DNA from: Rhizobiales bacterium 65-9
Lineage (GTDB): Bacteria; Pseudomonadota; Alphaproteobacteria; Rhizobiales; Beijerinckiaceae
Direction: 5' to 3'
Length of the DNA: 57,727 nucleotides
NCBI GenBank assembly: GCA_001899525.1
Contig: MKVY01000037.1
Span: 408-58,134, forward strand
Position 1 is the stretch's first letter. Every line of letters starts with the position of its first letter. Both the position numbers and the translations under genes were made by a program. A model generated the notes under the pieces. It ran no database searches. It worked only from the letters and a program-made list of their open reading frames with translations, and was not told the origin of the DNA. Below are positions 26,784 to 35,524 of the stretch, in pieces.

Positions 26784-27739
26784 CACATATACAAATTCTC
26801 TTTCTCGAGTCCCTTGTAGAGGTGCGCGACAAACTCGCCGTAACCGTTGAAGAGCTGCGTTGGAACGCGCTTGCCGGCGCCGAGCACCTCTTCGGTGGCC
26901 TGGCTCCAGCGCGGATGCGGCACAGCCGGATTCACATTGGCCCAGAAACCGTACTCGGAATCCTGCAACGCCTCCCAGTAGCTTTTCGGCCGCTTGTCCG
27001 TGAGAGTGATCTGAACAATCGATTTGATGTGCTTGAAGCCGTATTTCCACGGCAAGGCCAGCCTGATCGGCGCGCCGAATTGTTTCAGCAGCGGCTTGCC
27101 GTAAGCGCCGGTCACAAGGAACGCGAGGTCGTTCGCTGATTCCTCGATCGTCACGCCCTCGACATAGGGCCACGGATACCAGGTCTCCTTCTGGCCCGGC
27201 GCGATCGACGGATTGAGGAACGTCTTGAACTGGACATATTTCGCCGATCCGAGCGGTCGGGCGAGGTCGAGCAGGCTCCTGAGCGGAAACCCGGTCCAGG
27301 GCACCGCCATCGACCACGCCTCCACGCAGCGATGCCTGTAAAGCCGTTCTTCGAGCGGCATGCGCCGGACGATGTCGTCGATACCCAACTCGACCGGCTT
27401 TTCCACCATGCCATCGATCTTGACCGTCCAGGGACGGATTTTCAGCGCTTGCGCCTCCTTGGCGACGCGCTTGTAGGACCCGAACTCGTAGAAATTGTTG
27501 TAGTTCGCGTTGATCTGCTCCGGCGTTATCTCGCGATCGAGGACGAACTTGTCGTTGCGTTTGGCGGGATAGAGATCGGCCGAAGGATCGGCGTCCTGCG
27601 CGCGGGCTCCGCGCCCCGCGAGCGCCGTCGCGCCGATCGCGCCCAGGCCGGCAAGCGCCTGACGACGATTGCTGAACAGGCTCTCGGGGGTGGCGTCCGT
27701 CTCCGGGATTTCCCAGCCCTTGCGGAACCGAACAAGCAT
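26783..27739 (-). CDS. msrP: Periplasmic methionine sulfoxide reductase MsrP (YedY)
   Basis: Molybdopterin enzyme that repairs oxidised methionines in periplasmic proteins using electrons from MsrQ. The 318-residue product has a twin-arginine signal (NRRQALAGLG, RR at 25-26) ending near ARA-QDA, consistent with Tat export of a folded molybdoprotein. The molybdenum-ligand Cys is in YRHRCVEAWSMAVPWTGFPL (Cys138). KPLLKQFGAPIRLALPWKYGFKH and GFWANVNPAVPHPRW are typical of the family. The ATG at 27739 follows GGGAGGAATT. msrQ is about 6 kb away and is transcribed separately. Confidence 0.95.
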   Translation of the reverse strand: MLVRFRKGWEIPETDATPESLFSNRRQALAGLGAIGATALAGRGARAQDADPSADLYPAKRNDKFVLDREITPEQINANYNNFYEFGSYKRVAKEAQALKIRPWTVKIDGMVEKPVELGIDDIVRRMPLEERLYRHRCVEAWSMAVPWTGFPLRSLLDLARPLGSAKYVQFKTFLNPSIAPGQKETWYPWPYVEGVTIEESANDLAFLVTGAYGKPLLKQFGAPIRLALPWKYGFKHIKSIVQITLTDKRPKSYWEALQDSEYGFWANVNPAVPHPRWSQATEEVLGAGKRVPTQLFNGYGEFVAHLYKGLEKENLYM

Positions 27740-27873
27740 GAATTCCTCCCTGTCACCCGTCCAGAGATAGCGGAGAGGCGGACTCGCGCCAAATCACGAG
27801 CCGGCGATGGGCGGCCTTCGCTTCAGCCCGCCCTGAGTATTTTGCATCGCAGCAATTCCGCCTCCGTCTTGCA

Positions 27874-27891
27874 TATGATAAGCATGCTTAT
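27874..27891 (+). promoter_or_regulatory. marR-emrAB promoter with palindromic operator
   Basis: A -10-like TATGAT at 27874-27879 overlaps a perfect 14-bp palindrome, ATAAGCATGCTTAT (27878-27891). Transcription would begin near 27886, inside the palindrome. A bound MarR dimer would block initiation, as expected for an autoregulated MarR-efflux operon. No good -35 is visible. Confidence 0.55.
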
Positions 27892-27905
27892 ATATGCCGT
27901 CTGCA

Positions 27906-28388
27906 ATGACGACCCACCCCAACCAGCCTCCCCCGATCGGCTTCCTGCTGCATGATTGTGCGCGCTTGATGCGCAAAAGGTTCGAGCAGCGGACCCGGGC
28001 GCTGGGCCTCTCCCGGGCTCAGTGGCAGCTTCTGTTCGTGCTCAAGCGAAACGAAGGCATTCAGCAGGGCGCGCTCGCGGAATTGATGGACGTCGAGCCG
28101 ATCACCTTGGTTCGGCTGGTCGACCGTTGCCAGAAGGCCGGTCTGGTCGAGCGCCGGCCCGACCCGAAGGACCGTCGCGCCTGGCGGCTTCATCTCACCG
28201 CCCAGGCGGGCCCCGAGCTTGAACGCCTGCACGAGATCGGCATGGCCACCCGGGACGAAGCGTTGACCGCCGTCAGCCCGGCGAGGCGGGACGAGGTCGT
28301 CAGAATTCTCGAAATAATCCGCAACAATCTGTCAGAAGCCTGCGCGCGGCCGCCAGAGCTGCAGACGATGGAGTCGGCCGATGCCTGA
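27906..28388 (+). CDS. MarR-family transcriptional regulator
   Basis: Winged-helix dimeric repressor, likely of the efflux operon it heads. From MTTHPNQPPPIGFLLHDCARLMRKRFEQR the product has 160 residues. It contains the DNA-binding core GALAELMDVEPITLVRLVDRCQKAGLVERRPDPKDRRAWRLHL (about residues 53-98), including the wing DPKDRRA. ATG at 27906 is preferred to ATG at 27894 because the operator ends at 27891; neither has a clear Shine-Dalgarno. The stop overlaps the emrA start by 8 nt. The ligand is unknown. Confidence 0.88.
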   Translation: MTTHPNQPPPIGFLLHDCARLMRKRFEQRTRALGLSRAQWQLLFVLKRNEGIQQGALAELMDVEPITLVRLVDRCQKAGLVERRPDPKDRRAWRLHLTAQAGPELERLHEIGMATRDEALTAVSPARRDEVVRILEIIRNNLSEACARPPELQTMESADA

Positions 28389-29622
28389 ACCCGCCGCGAA
28401 CGACGATCCCGGCGCGACCCGCCCGCCTGCCGTCGATGCGACGACGCATGCGGGCGGCGCCAAGATTCACGAGCTTCCCAGCGCGAAGGCGCCGGCTCCG
28501 ACTGCGGAGCGTCCGCCGCGCGTCGCCCCGGCGGGAGAAGCGCCCGCCCTCGCCGCCGCGCCGCCCGCGCGCCGGTCGCGCCTGCGCGGCGTCCTGCTTC
28601 TGCTGGGCCCCGTCGTCGTCATCGCGGCGGCGCTTGGATTCTACCTGCTCGGCGGCCGCTACGTCTCGACCGACAACGCCTATGTGCGCGCCGACAAACT
28701 GAACATCGCCACGCAGATTTCTGGCGCCGTGAGCGACATTCCCGTCCACGAAAACCAGGGCGTCAAAAAGGGCGACGTGATCTTTCGCATCGACGATGCG
28801 CCCTATCGCATCGCTCTGGCCGCCGCCGAGGCGCAGCTTGGCGCGACGCGCAACGAGATCATGACGCTGCAGGCGACCTATCGCCAGAACATCGCGCAGA
28901 TCGAGCAGGCGAAGATCGACGTCGCCTTCTATGAGACCGCTTTCCAGCGCCAGCAGGATCTGATCAAGCGCGGCGTGTCGAGCCAGACTTTGTTTGATCA
29001 GGCCAAGCATGATCTGGACGCCGCGCGCGAGCGTGTAACCGTGGCCCAGCGCTCAGCGGAAACCGTTCTCGCCCAGCTCGGCGGCGACGCGGCGAGCGAT
29101 GTCGGCGGCAATCCGCGCGTGCGGAACGCTCAGGCGCAGGTTGACGGCGCGCGCCGCAACCTGTCGCTCGCCACGATCGTCGCGCCGATCAACGGCATTG
29201 CGGCGAACGTGTCCTCGCTGCAGATCGGACAATATCTCGCCGCCGGCCAGCCGGCCTTCTCCATCGTCGGCTCCGACGATGTCTGGGTGGACGCCAACCC
29301 GAAGGAAACGGATCTCGCCGGCGTGAAGCCGGGCGCGAAGGCGCATGTTACGATCGACGCCTATCCCGGCCGCGAATGGAGCGCATCCGTCGCCAGCATC
29401 AGTCCGGCGACGGGCGCGGAGTTCTCCGTGCTGCCGGCCCAGAACTCGTCGGGCAACTGGATCAAGATCGTCCAGCGCGTGCCGGTGCGGCTGCATGTCG
29501 ATCATGTGGAGGGCGCGCCGCAATTGCGCTCGGGCATGAGCGCGAATGTCGAGATCGAAACCGGGGAGCGGCGCTCGCTTGGCGGCCTGTTCGCCGCGCT
29601 TCGCCATCTTCTCGGACTCTGA
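28381..29622 (+). CDS. emrA: EmrA-type membrane fusion protein (HlyD family)
   Basis: Periplasmic adaptor that joins an inner-membrane MFS pump to an outer-membrane channel. The 413-residue product has a Pro/Ala-rich cytoplasmic N-terminus and one membrane segment near residues 68-89 (RGVLLLLGPVVVIAAALGFYLLGG). A barrel-sandwich half (YVSTDNAYVRADKLNIATQISG) is followed by an alpha-helical hairpin (about 155-240, ending at AETVLAQLGG) and a second lipoyl half (LSLATIVAPINGIAANVS). The long acidic N-terminal tail is longer than in E. coli EmrA. It is coupled to marR and lies 3 bp before emrB. Confidence 0.9.
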   Translation: MPEPAANDDPGATRPPAVDATTHAGGAKIHELPSAKAPAPTAERPPRVAPAGEAPALAAAPPARRSRLRGVLLLLGPVVVIAAALGFYLLGGRYVSTDNAYVRADKLNIATQISGAVSDIPVHENQGVKKGDVIFRIDDAPYRIALAAAEAQLGATRNEIMTLQATYRQNIAQIEQAKIDVAFYETAFQRQQDLIKRGVSSQTLFDQAKHDLDAARERVTVAQRSAETVLAQLGGDAASDVGGNPRVRNAQAQVDGARRNLSLATIVAPINGIAANVSSLQIGQYLAAGQPAFSIVGSDDVWVDANPKETDLAGVKPGAKAHVTIDAYPGREWSASVASISPATGAEFSVLPAQNSSGNWIKIVQRVPVRLHVDHVEGAPQLRSGMSANVEIETGERRSLGGLFAALRHLLGL

Positions 29623-29625
29623 GCC

Positions 29626-31164
29626 ATGGCGGCCGCCCAAGCTGCGCCCGCCGACGGACAACGGACGCTGATCACCGCCTGCGTGATGCTGGCGACGGTG
29701 ATGCAGGCGCTCGACATGACGATCGCCAACGTCGCGCTGCCCTACATGCAGGGGTCGCTCTCCGCGACGCAGGATCAGATCAGCTGGGTGCTGACCTCCT
29801 ATATCGTGTCGTCGGCGATCGCGATGCCGCTGACCGGTTTTCTGACCGCGCGCTTCGGCCGCAAGAAGATATTTCTGACAGCCGTCGCCGGATTCACCGT
29901 CGCATCCTTGCTGTGCGGCGCGGCGCAGACGCTGGAGCAGATGGTGCTGTTCCGCCTGCTGCAGGGCGTGTTCGGCGCGCCTTTGGTGCCGATGTCGCAA
30001 TCGGTTCTGCTCGACGCTTATCCGCGCGAGAAGCACGCCTCGGCGATGGCGCTGTGGGGCATGGGCGTGATGGTCGGCCCCATTCTGGGACCCACGCTCG
30101 GCGGCTTCCTCACCGAGAATTACAATTGGCGCTACGTTTTCTACATCAATCTTCCGGTTGGCGTCCTCGCTTTCATCGGCCTGTCCGCCGCCTTGTCGGA
30201 ATCGAAACTGTCGCGCGCGCCGCTGGACTGGACGGGCTTCATCACGCTCTCTCTCTTCATCGGCGCGCTGCAGATGATGCTGGATCGCGGCGAGCAGCTC
30301 GACTGGTTTTCGTCTCTCGAGATCGTCACTGAAGCCGCGATCGCCGCGCTCGCCTTTTACCTGTTCATCGTCCACACCTTCACGACGAAAGCGCCGTTCG
30401 TCGATCCCAACATGTTCCGCGACCGCAATTTCGCGGTCGGCGTCGGCTTCATCTTCGTCGTCGGCATGATCCTGTTCTCGACCCTGGCGCTGCAGACGCC
30501 GTTCCTGCAGAATCTCATGGGCTATCCCGTGCTGCAGGCCGGCCTGATCGTCGCCCCGCGCGGTCTCGGCACGATGACGGCGATGATGCTGATCGGCCGG
30601 CTGTCGGGCAAAGTCGATCCGCGAATCTTCCTGACGTTCGGGCTCTGCCTGCTCGCGGTGGCGTTGTGGGAAACGACGGGCTTCACGCCCGACGTCGACA
30701 AGGGCGCGCTGATCCGCACCGGCGTATTGCAGGGTTTCGGCCTCGGCTTCCTGTTCGTGCCGCTGTCGACGATCGCCTTCGCCACGCTCGATCCCAAATA
30801 CCGCGTTCAGGGCGCGGCCCTGTTCAGCCTCATCCGCAACATCGGCTCATCGATCGGCATTTCGATCGTGATCTTCCTGCTCGCCCGCAGCGGACAGGTG
30901 ATGCATGCGGAACTGTCGACCCATGTCACGCCGTTCAACCAGGCGCTCCAGCATCCCGAGATCCAGAAATACTGGAATCTCGGAACCACCGCCGGCCGCA
31001 TGGCGCTCGACGGCGAGGTGACGCGCCAGGCGACGATCATCGCCTATGCGAACGATTATTACGTGATGATGCTGCTCACCCTCTGCTGCATGCCGCTGGT
31101 GTTCCTGCTGCGCCGGCCAAAGAGCGCGCCGGGCCCCGGCCACTCCGCCGCCGCGATGGAGTGA
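29626..31164 (+). CDS. emrB: EmrB-type MFS drug exporter (DHA2 family)
   Basis: Proton-driven drug/H+ antiporter of the 14-TM DHA2 family. The 512-residue product has motif D1 near the first helix (MQALDMTIANVALPYMQGSL), motif A (LTARFGRKKIFL), and motif C (WGMGVMVGPILGPTLGGFL), all diagnostic for this family. The gene follows emrA with a 3-bp gap, so it forms a MarR-controlled tripartite efflux operon. No TolC-like gene is present in the window. The substrate is unknown. Confidence 0.93.
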   Translation: MAAAQAAPADGQRTLITACVMLATVMQALDMTIANVALPYMQGSLSATQDQISWVLTSYIVSSAIAMPLTGFLTARFGRKKIFLTAVAGFTVASLLCGAAQTLEQMVLFRLLQGVFGAPLVPMSQSVLLDAYPREKHASAMALWGMGVMVGPILGPTLGGFLTENYNWRYVFYINLPVGVLAFIGLSAALSESKLSRAPLDWTGFITLSLFIGALQMMLDRGEQLDWFSSLEIVTEAAIAALAFYLFIVHTFTTKAPFVDPNMFRDRNFAVGVGFIFVVGMILFSTLALQTPFLQNLMGYPVLQAGLIVAPRGLGTMTAMMLIGRLSGKVDPRIFLTFGLCLLAVALWETTGFTPDVDKGALIRTGVLQGFGLGFLFVPLSTIAFATLDPKYRVQGAALFSLIRNIGSSIGISIVIFLLARSGQVMHAELSTHVTPFNQALQHPEIQKYWNLGTTAGRMALDGEVTRQATIIAYANDYYVMMLLTLCCMPLVFLLRRPKSAPGPGHSAAAME

Positions 31165-31284
31165 GCGCAGCGGAGGCGGTTCAACAATCGCGCCAAAGGC
31201 GGTCGCGCGCTGCTCTGTTACGAAAGTCTCTCGCGTCTTCGCAGACGATCAACGCTCTGGCCGCGCTATCGCCGCTTCGGCATG

Positions 31285-31301
31285 CCCGGCGTCAAGCCGG
31301 G
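31285..31301. repeat. Short palindromic hairpin between convergent genes
   Basis: CCCGGC-GTCAA-GCCGGG sits in the 226-bp gap between the convergent emrB and fadD genes, flanked by GGCATG and CCATG. The layout resembles dispersed intergenic palindromes common in rhizobial genomes. It could also serve as a bidirectional terminator, although it lacks a T-run. Confidence 0.35.
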
Positions 31302-31390
31302 GCGTCCAGCCCATGTCGTGAACCTGAAAACCGAATCGCCGCGTCAGGGAAGCGATGACGAATTGCTGGGAAGAGGCGTACGAAACGCGC

Positions 31391-33094
31391 TCACCCCGCC
31401 GCCTCCTCCCTCAGCGCCCGCCGCAACACCTTCCCCACATTCGTCTTCGGCAGCGAATCGCGGAACACGATCGTCTTCGGCCGCTTGTAGCCGGCGAGAT
31501 TCTCGCGCGCATAGTCGCGCAGCGCCTGCTCGGTCAGCGCCGGATCGCGCTTCACCACATAGGCCGCCACCGCTTCGCCCGAATGCTCGTCCGGCTGCCC
31601 GACCACCGCGACCTCCAGCACGCCCGGATGTTGCGACAGCACCTCCTCGACCTCGTTCGGATAGACGTTGAAGCCCGACACGATGATCATGTCCTTCAGC
31701 CGGTCGACGATGCGGAACGAACCGTCCGCATTCATCACCGCGATGTCGCCGGTGCGGAAATAGCCGTCGTTGGTGGTTGCGCGCGCGGTTTCGTCGGGCC
31801 TGTTCCAGTAGCCCGCCATCACCTGCGGCCCCTTCGCGCAGAGCTCGCCGGGCTCGCCCTGGCTCACCTCGGCGCCGGTCGCGGGATCGCGGATCGCGAT
31901 GTCGGTCGAGGGCAGCGGGAAGCCGATCGTGCCGGTGAAATCGACGATGTCCGGCCGGTTGGTGGTCAGCACCGGCGAGGTCTCGGAAAGGCCGTAGCCC
32001 TCCGTGACGGGCACGCCCGTCCGCGCCTTCCACTGTTTCGCCACCGCCGACTGCATCGCCATGCCGCCGGCGGACGCCATCGTCAGCTTCGAGAAATCCA
32101 CCTTGCCAATGTCGGGGTGATGCACCAGCGCGTTGTAGAGCGTGTTCACGCCCGAGAAGCACGTGAAGCGCGAATGGCGCAGCGTCTTGATGAAGCCCGG
32201 AATGTCGCGCGGATTGGCGATCAGCAGATTCTTGCCGCCGAGCGCGAAGAGATAGAAGCAGCAGCAGGTGAGCGCATAGATGTGATAGAGCGGCAGCGCC
32301 GTCACCATCACCGGCTGCCCGTCCGTCTTCGCCATCGAACTCGCAAACCACGCCTCCACCTGCGCGATGTTGGCGGCGACGTTGCGATGGGTGAGCGTCG
32401 CGCCCTTCGAGACGCCGGTGGTGCCGCCGGTGTATTGCAGGAAGGCGATGTCCTCCGGCGCGATCGTCGCGGGCTTGAACGGCGCCTTCGAGGCGAGCGC
32501 AGCCTTGAAGGAGACGGCGCCGGGAATCTCGTAACGCGGCACGAGCTTCTTGATGTGGCGCGCGACGAAGCTGATGATCGCGCCCTTGAAGCCGAGCGCG
32601 TCGCCCGCCGAGGCGACGACGACGCGCTCGACCGGCGCGTGCGGCAGCGTCGCTTCGACGGTGTGCGCGAAATTCTCCAGCACGACGATGGCGCGCGCGC
32701 CGGAATCCTTGAGCTGATGCTCAAGCTCGCGCGGCGTGTAGAGCGGATTGACGTTGACCACGACGCAGCCCGCCATCAGCGTTCCGATCAGCGCGATCGG
32801 ATAGGCCATCACGTTCGGCATCATCAGCGCGACGCGGTCGCCCCTGTCGAGACCCTGCTTCTGCAGCCAGCCGGCGAACGCCTTCGCCTGCGCCGCGACG
32901 GCGCCGTAGGTGAAATTGACGCCGAAGCTCTCGAACGCGTCGCGGTCGGCATAGGTGACGATGCTGCGATTGATGCGGTCGATCAGGCCGCCCACGGCGG
33001 CCACGTCGATCTCCTGCGGAACGCCTTCGGGATAGGACGAAAACCAGGGCCGCGCGGCGGCGGCGGGAGGTTCGGTTGCGGCGCTGACGGACAT
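31391..33094 (-). CDS. fadD: Long-chain fatty acid--CoA ligase
   Basis: Adenylate-forming enzyme that activates fatty acids to acyl-CoA at the inner membrane. The 567-residue product has the AMP-binding P-loop motif YTGGTTGVSKGATLTH, the motif VTEGYGLSETSPVL, GYFRTGDIAVMNADGSFRIVDRLKDMI, and the C-terminal catalytic Lys motif PKTNVGKVLRRALRE. The ATG at 33094 (MSVSAATEPP) follows CGAGGGGAA. The length and the NVNPLYTPRELEHQL segment match FadD rather than acetyl-CoA synthetase. Confidence 0.93.
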   Translation of the reverse strand: MSVSAATEPPAAAARPWFSSYPEGVPQEIDVAAVGGLIDRINRSIVTYADRDAFESFGVNFTYGAVAAQAKAFAGWLQKQGLDRGDRVALMMPNVMAYPIALIGTLMAGCVVVNVNPLYTPRELEHQLKDSGARAIVVLENFAHTVEATLPHAPVERVVVASAGDALGFKGAIISFVARHIKKLVPRYEIPGAVSFKAALASKAPFKPATIAPEDIAFLQYTGGTTGVSKGATLTHRNVAANIAQVEAWFASSMAKTDGQPVMVTALPLYHIYALTCCCFYLFALGGKNLLIANPRDIPGFIKTLRHSRFTCFSGVNTLYNALVHHPDIGKVDFSKLTMASAGGMAMQSAVAKQWKARTGVPVTEGYGLSETSPVLTTNRPDIVDFTGTIGFPLPSTDIAIRDPATGAEVSQGEPGELCAKGPQVMAGYWNRPDETARATTNDGYFRTGDIAVMNADGSFRIVDRLKDMIIVSGFNVYPNEVEEVLSQHPGVLEVAVVGQPDEHSGEAVAAYVVKRDPALTEQALRDYARENLAGYKRPKTIVFRDSLPKTNVGKVLRRALREEAAG

Positions 33095-33149
33095 TTCCCC
33101 TCGCTTTGGTCGTTGCCGGCAACGTAGCGCGCCAATGCGGCGAAACAAG

Positions 33150-33175
33150 ATGGCGCGGCTTCTCGGCCGCGCCAT
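33150..33175 (-). terminator. Hairpin terminator after the EF-G2 gene
   Basis: A perfect 10-bp stem, ATGGCGCGGC / GCCGCGCCAT, with loop TTCTCG lies 9 nt after the EF-G2 stop. The downstream minus-strand flank is CTTGTTTCG, so the U-run is short. It separates EF-G2 from fadD. Confidence 0.6.
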
Positions 33176-33183
33176 GCGCCATG

Positions 33184-35247
33184 TCAGTGCGCGCGCTCCA
33201 GCGCCCGCGCGGCGACCACATGCTCGGCCGGCTTGCCCGTCAGCTCGGCGAGATGATCGAACTGGGCGGTGAAGGTCGCGACGCCGGCGGTCGCCGAGCG
33301 CAGCTCGACGATCAGGCCGCTCATTTCGGATTCAGGAATCTGCGCCTTCAGCACGTCCCATCCCTCCCAACCCGGTCGTGAATCGTAGCCGAGAATCTGG
33401 CCGCGCCGCGCCGTCACCATCGCGCTCGCGCGCGAGGTCCCGTCCGAGGGCGTCAGGATGTCGATCGCCATCACGGGTTCGAGCAGCACCGGCTTCGCCT
33501 TCGGCATCGCCTCGCTCATGCCGATGCGCGCCGCCTGCTGGAACGCCATGTCCGAGGAGTCGACCGTGTGATAGGAGCCGTCCGTCAGCGTCACCTTCAC
33601 GTCGACCACCGGGAATCCGAGCGGCCCGCGGGCGCAGAAGGCGCGCACCCCCTCCTCCACCGACGGGATATACTGTTTCGGCACCACGCCGCCGGTGATC
33701 GTGTCCGCGAAGACGACGCCCTCGCCGCGCTCCAGCGGCTCGACCGTGATCACCACGTCGCCGAACTGACCGTGGCCGCCCGACTGCTTGCGATGGCGCC
33801 CGCGCTCGCTCACCCGCGCGCGGATGGTCTCGCGGTAGCCGACGCTCGGCTTGCCCGTCGTCACCGTCGCGCCGAAGCGTCCTTCCAGCCGTTCGATCGC
33901 GACGCGCAGATGCATTTCGCCCTGCCCGTGAAGGCGCAACTCGCCAAGTTCGGGGACATGCTGGATCATCAGCGAGGGGTCCTCGTCGGCGAGCTTCGCC
34001 AGCGCCGCCGACAGGCGCACCTCGTCCTTGCGCTCCTTGGCAGCGACGGTGATCGTATGCACCGGCTCCGGCGGCGCGACGGAAAGAACCGACGACGGCC
34101 GCTGCGCCGAAACCGCGATCGCATCGCCGGTCGCGATCGGATCGAGCCGGCCGAACGCGACGGTGTCGCCCGCCTCCGCCTGCGGAACTTTCGCGACGCT
34201 GGCGCCGGTCATGCGCGACATTCCGCCGATGCGCGCTTCCTGTCCGCGCGAGCCGACGATGGTGTCGTTGTCCTTGATGGTCCCGCGCAGCACGCGCGCC
34301 ACGGAGAGCTTGCCGCCATGGCTGGTGTGGATCGTGCGCATCACCTGCGCCAGCGGATCGCCGACGCTGTCGACGCCGAGCCGTCCGCGCGTCGCGGCGA
34401 TGCCCGGCGCCTCGTGGCGCAACGCCTTCAGAAGTCGCGTCACGCCATTGCCGCGCTCCGCCGCGCCGATCAGCACGGGCGCGACATGCCCGCCGCGCAA
34501 TTCTTTCGCGAGGTCTTCGAACACCCGGTCGCGCGGCGGCTCGAGATCGGAGAGCAGATCCTCCATGAGCGAGTCGTCATAATCCGCGAGCTTCTCCAGC
34601 ATCGAATAGCGCGCTTCCTTCTCGCGATTCGATTCCTCCGCCGGCATCGTCAACACCTCGCTCGGCGCATGCTCGCGATAAAGGAACGCGCGTTCGAGCG
34701 CGAGATCGATGAAACCGACCGCGATGCCGTCCTTCCAGATCGGGATATGGCGCAGAAGCAGCGGCGTGCGCGAGGCGGGCTGCAGCATCTGCAAGGTTTC
34801 GCGCACGCGGCGCGTGGCCGTATCGATCTTGTTGAGGAAAAGGAAGCGCGGCACGCCCGCCTCCTCCAGCTCGCGCAAAATCAGGCTGAGCTGCGGAATC
34901 TTCTTGTCGTCAGCCTCGCACACCACGACGGCGGCGTCGCAGATCGGCGCGATCTGCCGCATCTCGTGTTGAAATTCGATCGACCCCGGGCAATCGATGA
35001 AGGTGAAGCGCTCGCCCATGAAGTCGGCGGTGGCGATGTTGGCTTCCACACTCATTGCATGGGCGCGCGCCTCCGCGGAGCCGTCGCCGACGCTCGTTCC
35101 GTCCGACACGCGGCCCTGTCGCGGAATGGCGGCCATGCGCGCCAGAAGAGCTTCCGTAAGCGTGGTCTTGCCGCTCTGGAACGGGCCCACGATCGCGATG
35201 CATCGTGAACCCGCTGTTTGTCTGCCATTGCCGGATGCTGAGCCCAT
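33184..35247 (-). CDS. Elongation factor G-like protein (EF-G2)
   Basis: The protein is related to the translational GTPase EF-G but belongs to the accessory EF-G-like group of unknown role. The 687-residue product has all five EF-G domains in outline. Its P-loop is GPFQSGKT (21-28), G3 reads DCPGS (85-89) instead of DTPGH, and G4 reads NKID (139-142). The switch II His that triggers GTP hydrolysis in EF-G is therefore Ser. Domain IV (GGHGQFGDVVITVEP and GVVPKQYIPSVEEGV) is intact. The ATG at 35247 follows AGGAGGAACGC. The gene stands alone, far from rpsL/rpsG/tuf, which also argues against a canonical EF-G. Confidence 0.88.
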   Translation of the reverse strand: MGSASGNGRQTAGSRCIAIVGPFQSGKTTLTEALLARMAAIPRQGRVSDGTSVGDGSAEARAHAMSVEANIATADFMGERFTFIDCPGSIEFQHEMRQIAPICDAAVVVCEADDKKIPQLSLILRELEEAGVPRFLFLNKIDTATRRVRETLQMLQPASRTPLLLRHIPIWKDGIAVGFIDLALERAFLYREHAPSEVLTMPAEESNREKEARYSMLEKLADYDDSLMEDLLSDLEPPRDRVFEDLAKELRGGHVAPVLIGAAERGNGVTRLLKALRHEAPGIAATRGRLGVDSVGDPLAQVMRTIHTSHGGKLSVARVLRGTIKDNDTIVGSRGQEARIGGMSRMTGASVAKVPQAEAGDTVAFGRLDPIATGDAIAVSAQRPSSVLSVAPPEPVHTITVAAKERKDEVRLSAALAKLADEDPSLMIQHVPELGELRLHGQGEMHLRVAIERLEGRFGATVTTGKPSVGYRETIRARVSERGRHRKQSGGHGQFGDVVITVEPLERGEGVVFADTITGGVVPKQYIPSVEEGVRAFCARGPLGFPVVDVKVTLTDGSYHTVDSSDMAFQQAARIGMSEAMPKAKPVLLEPVMAIDILTPSDGTSRASAMVTARRGQILGYDSRPGWEGWDVLKAQIPESEMSGLIVELRSATAGVATFTAQFDHLAELTGKPAEHVVAARALERAH

Positions 35248-35468
35248 GCGTTCCTCCTTCGCTGCGCCCGCTGTGCGGGCCATCGTGCGACCGGTCGCTG
35301 GCTTGCGGCCGGACCTTGGGAACGGCGCGGGCGCAGAAATGTCCTGCGCCGAGAGGTCTTCAAACGTCGCGCCGGCTGCTGGCGAAGTAAAGCGAAATCA
35401 AAGGTCAGGATCGCTGACGGATGAGGCGGCGCGGGGCGCGTTCTGATCGCCGGCGCCGCCACTGTAAA

Positions 35469-35513
35469 TTTGTTGACTAGGAAACAATATCAAATAGTTT
35501 CCTAGTCAACAAA
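35469..35513 (+). promoter_or_regulatory. 17-bp inverted repeat operator upstream of marR gene 2
   Basis: The arms TTTGTTGACTAGGAAAC (35469-35485) and GTTTCCTAGTCAACAAA (35497-35513) are perfectly complementary around an 11-nt AT-rich spacer. The repeat begins 56 nt and ends 12 nt before the MarR start. TTGACT inside the left arm could be a -35 element. A dyad of this length is a probable binding site for the MarR protein encoded just downstream. The preceding 220 bp (35248-35468) shows nothing else. Confidence 0.75.
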
Positions 35514-35524
35514 AAGGATGAGCG

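Noticed and set aside
26602-26850. Short plus-strand frame in the lysR-msrP gap
   Set aside because: It runs through the candidate sRNA hairpins and terminator and into the 3' end of msrP, with no ribosome-binding site.
33568-35208. Plus-strand frame of 546 codons opposite EF-G2
   Set aside because: It is an antisense shadow of a gene with complete GTPase motifs.
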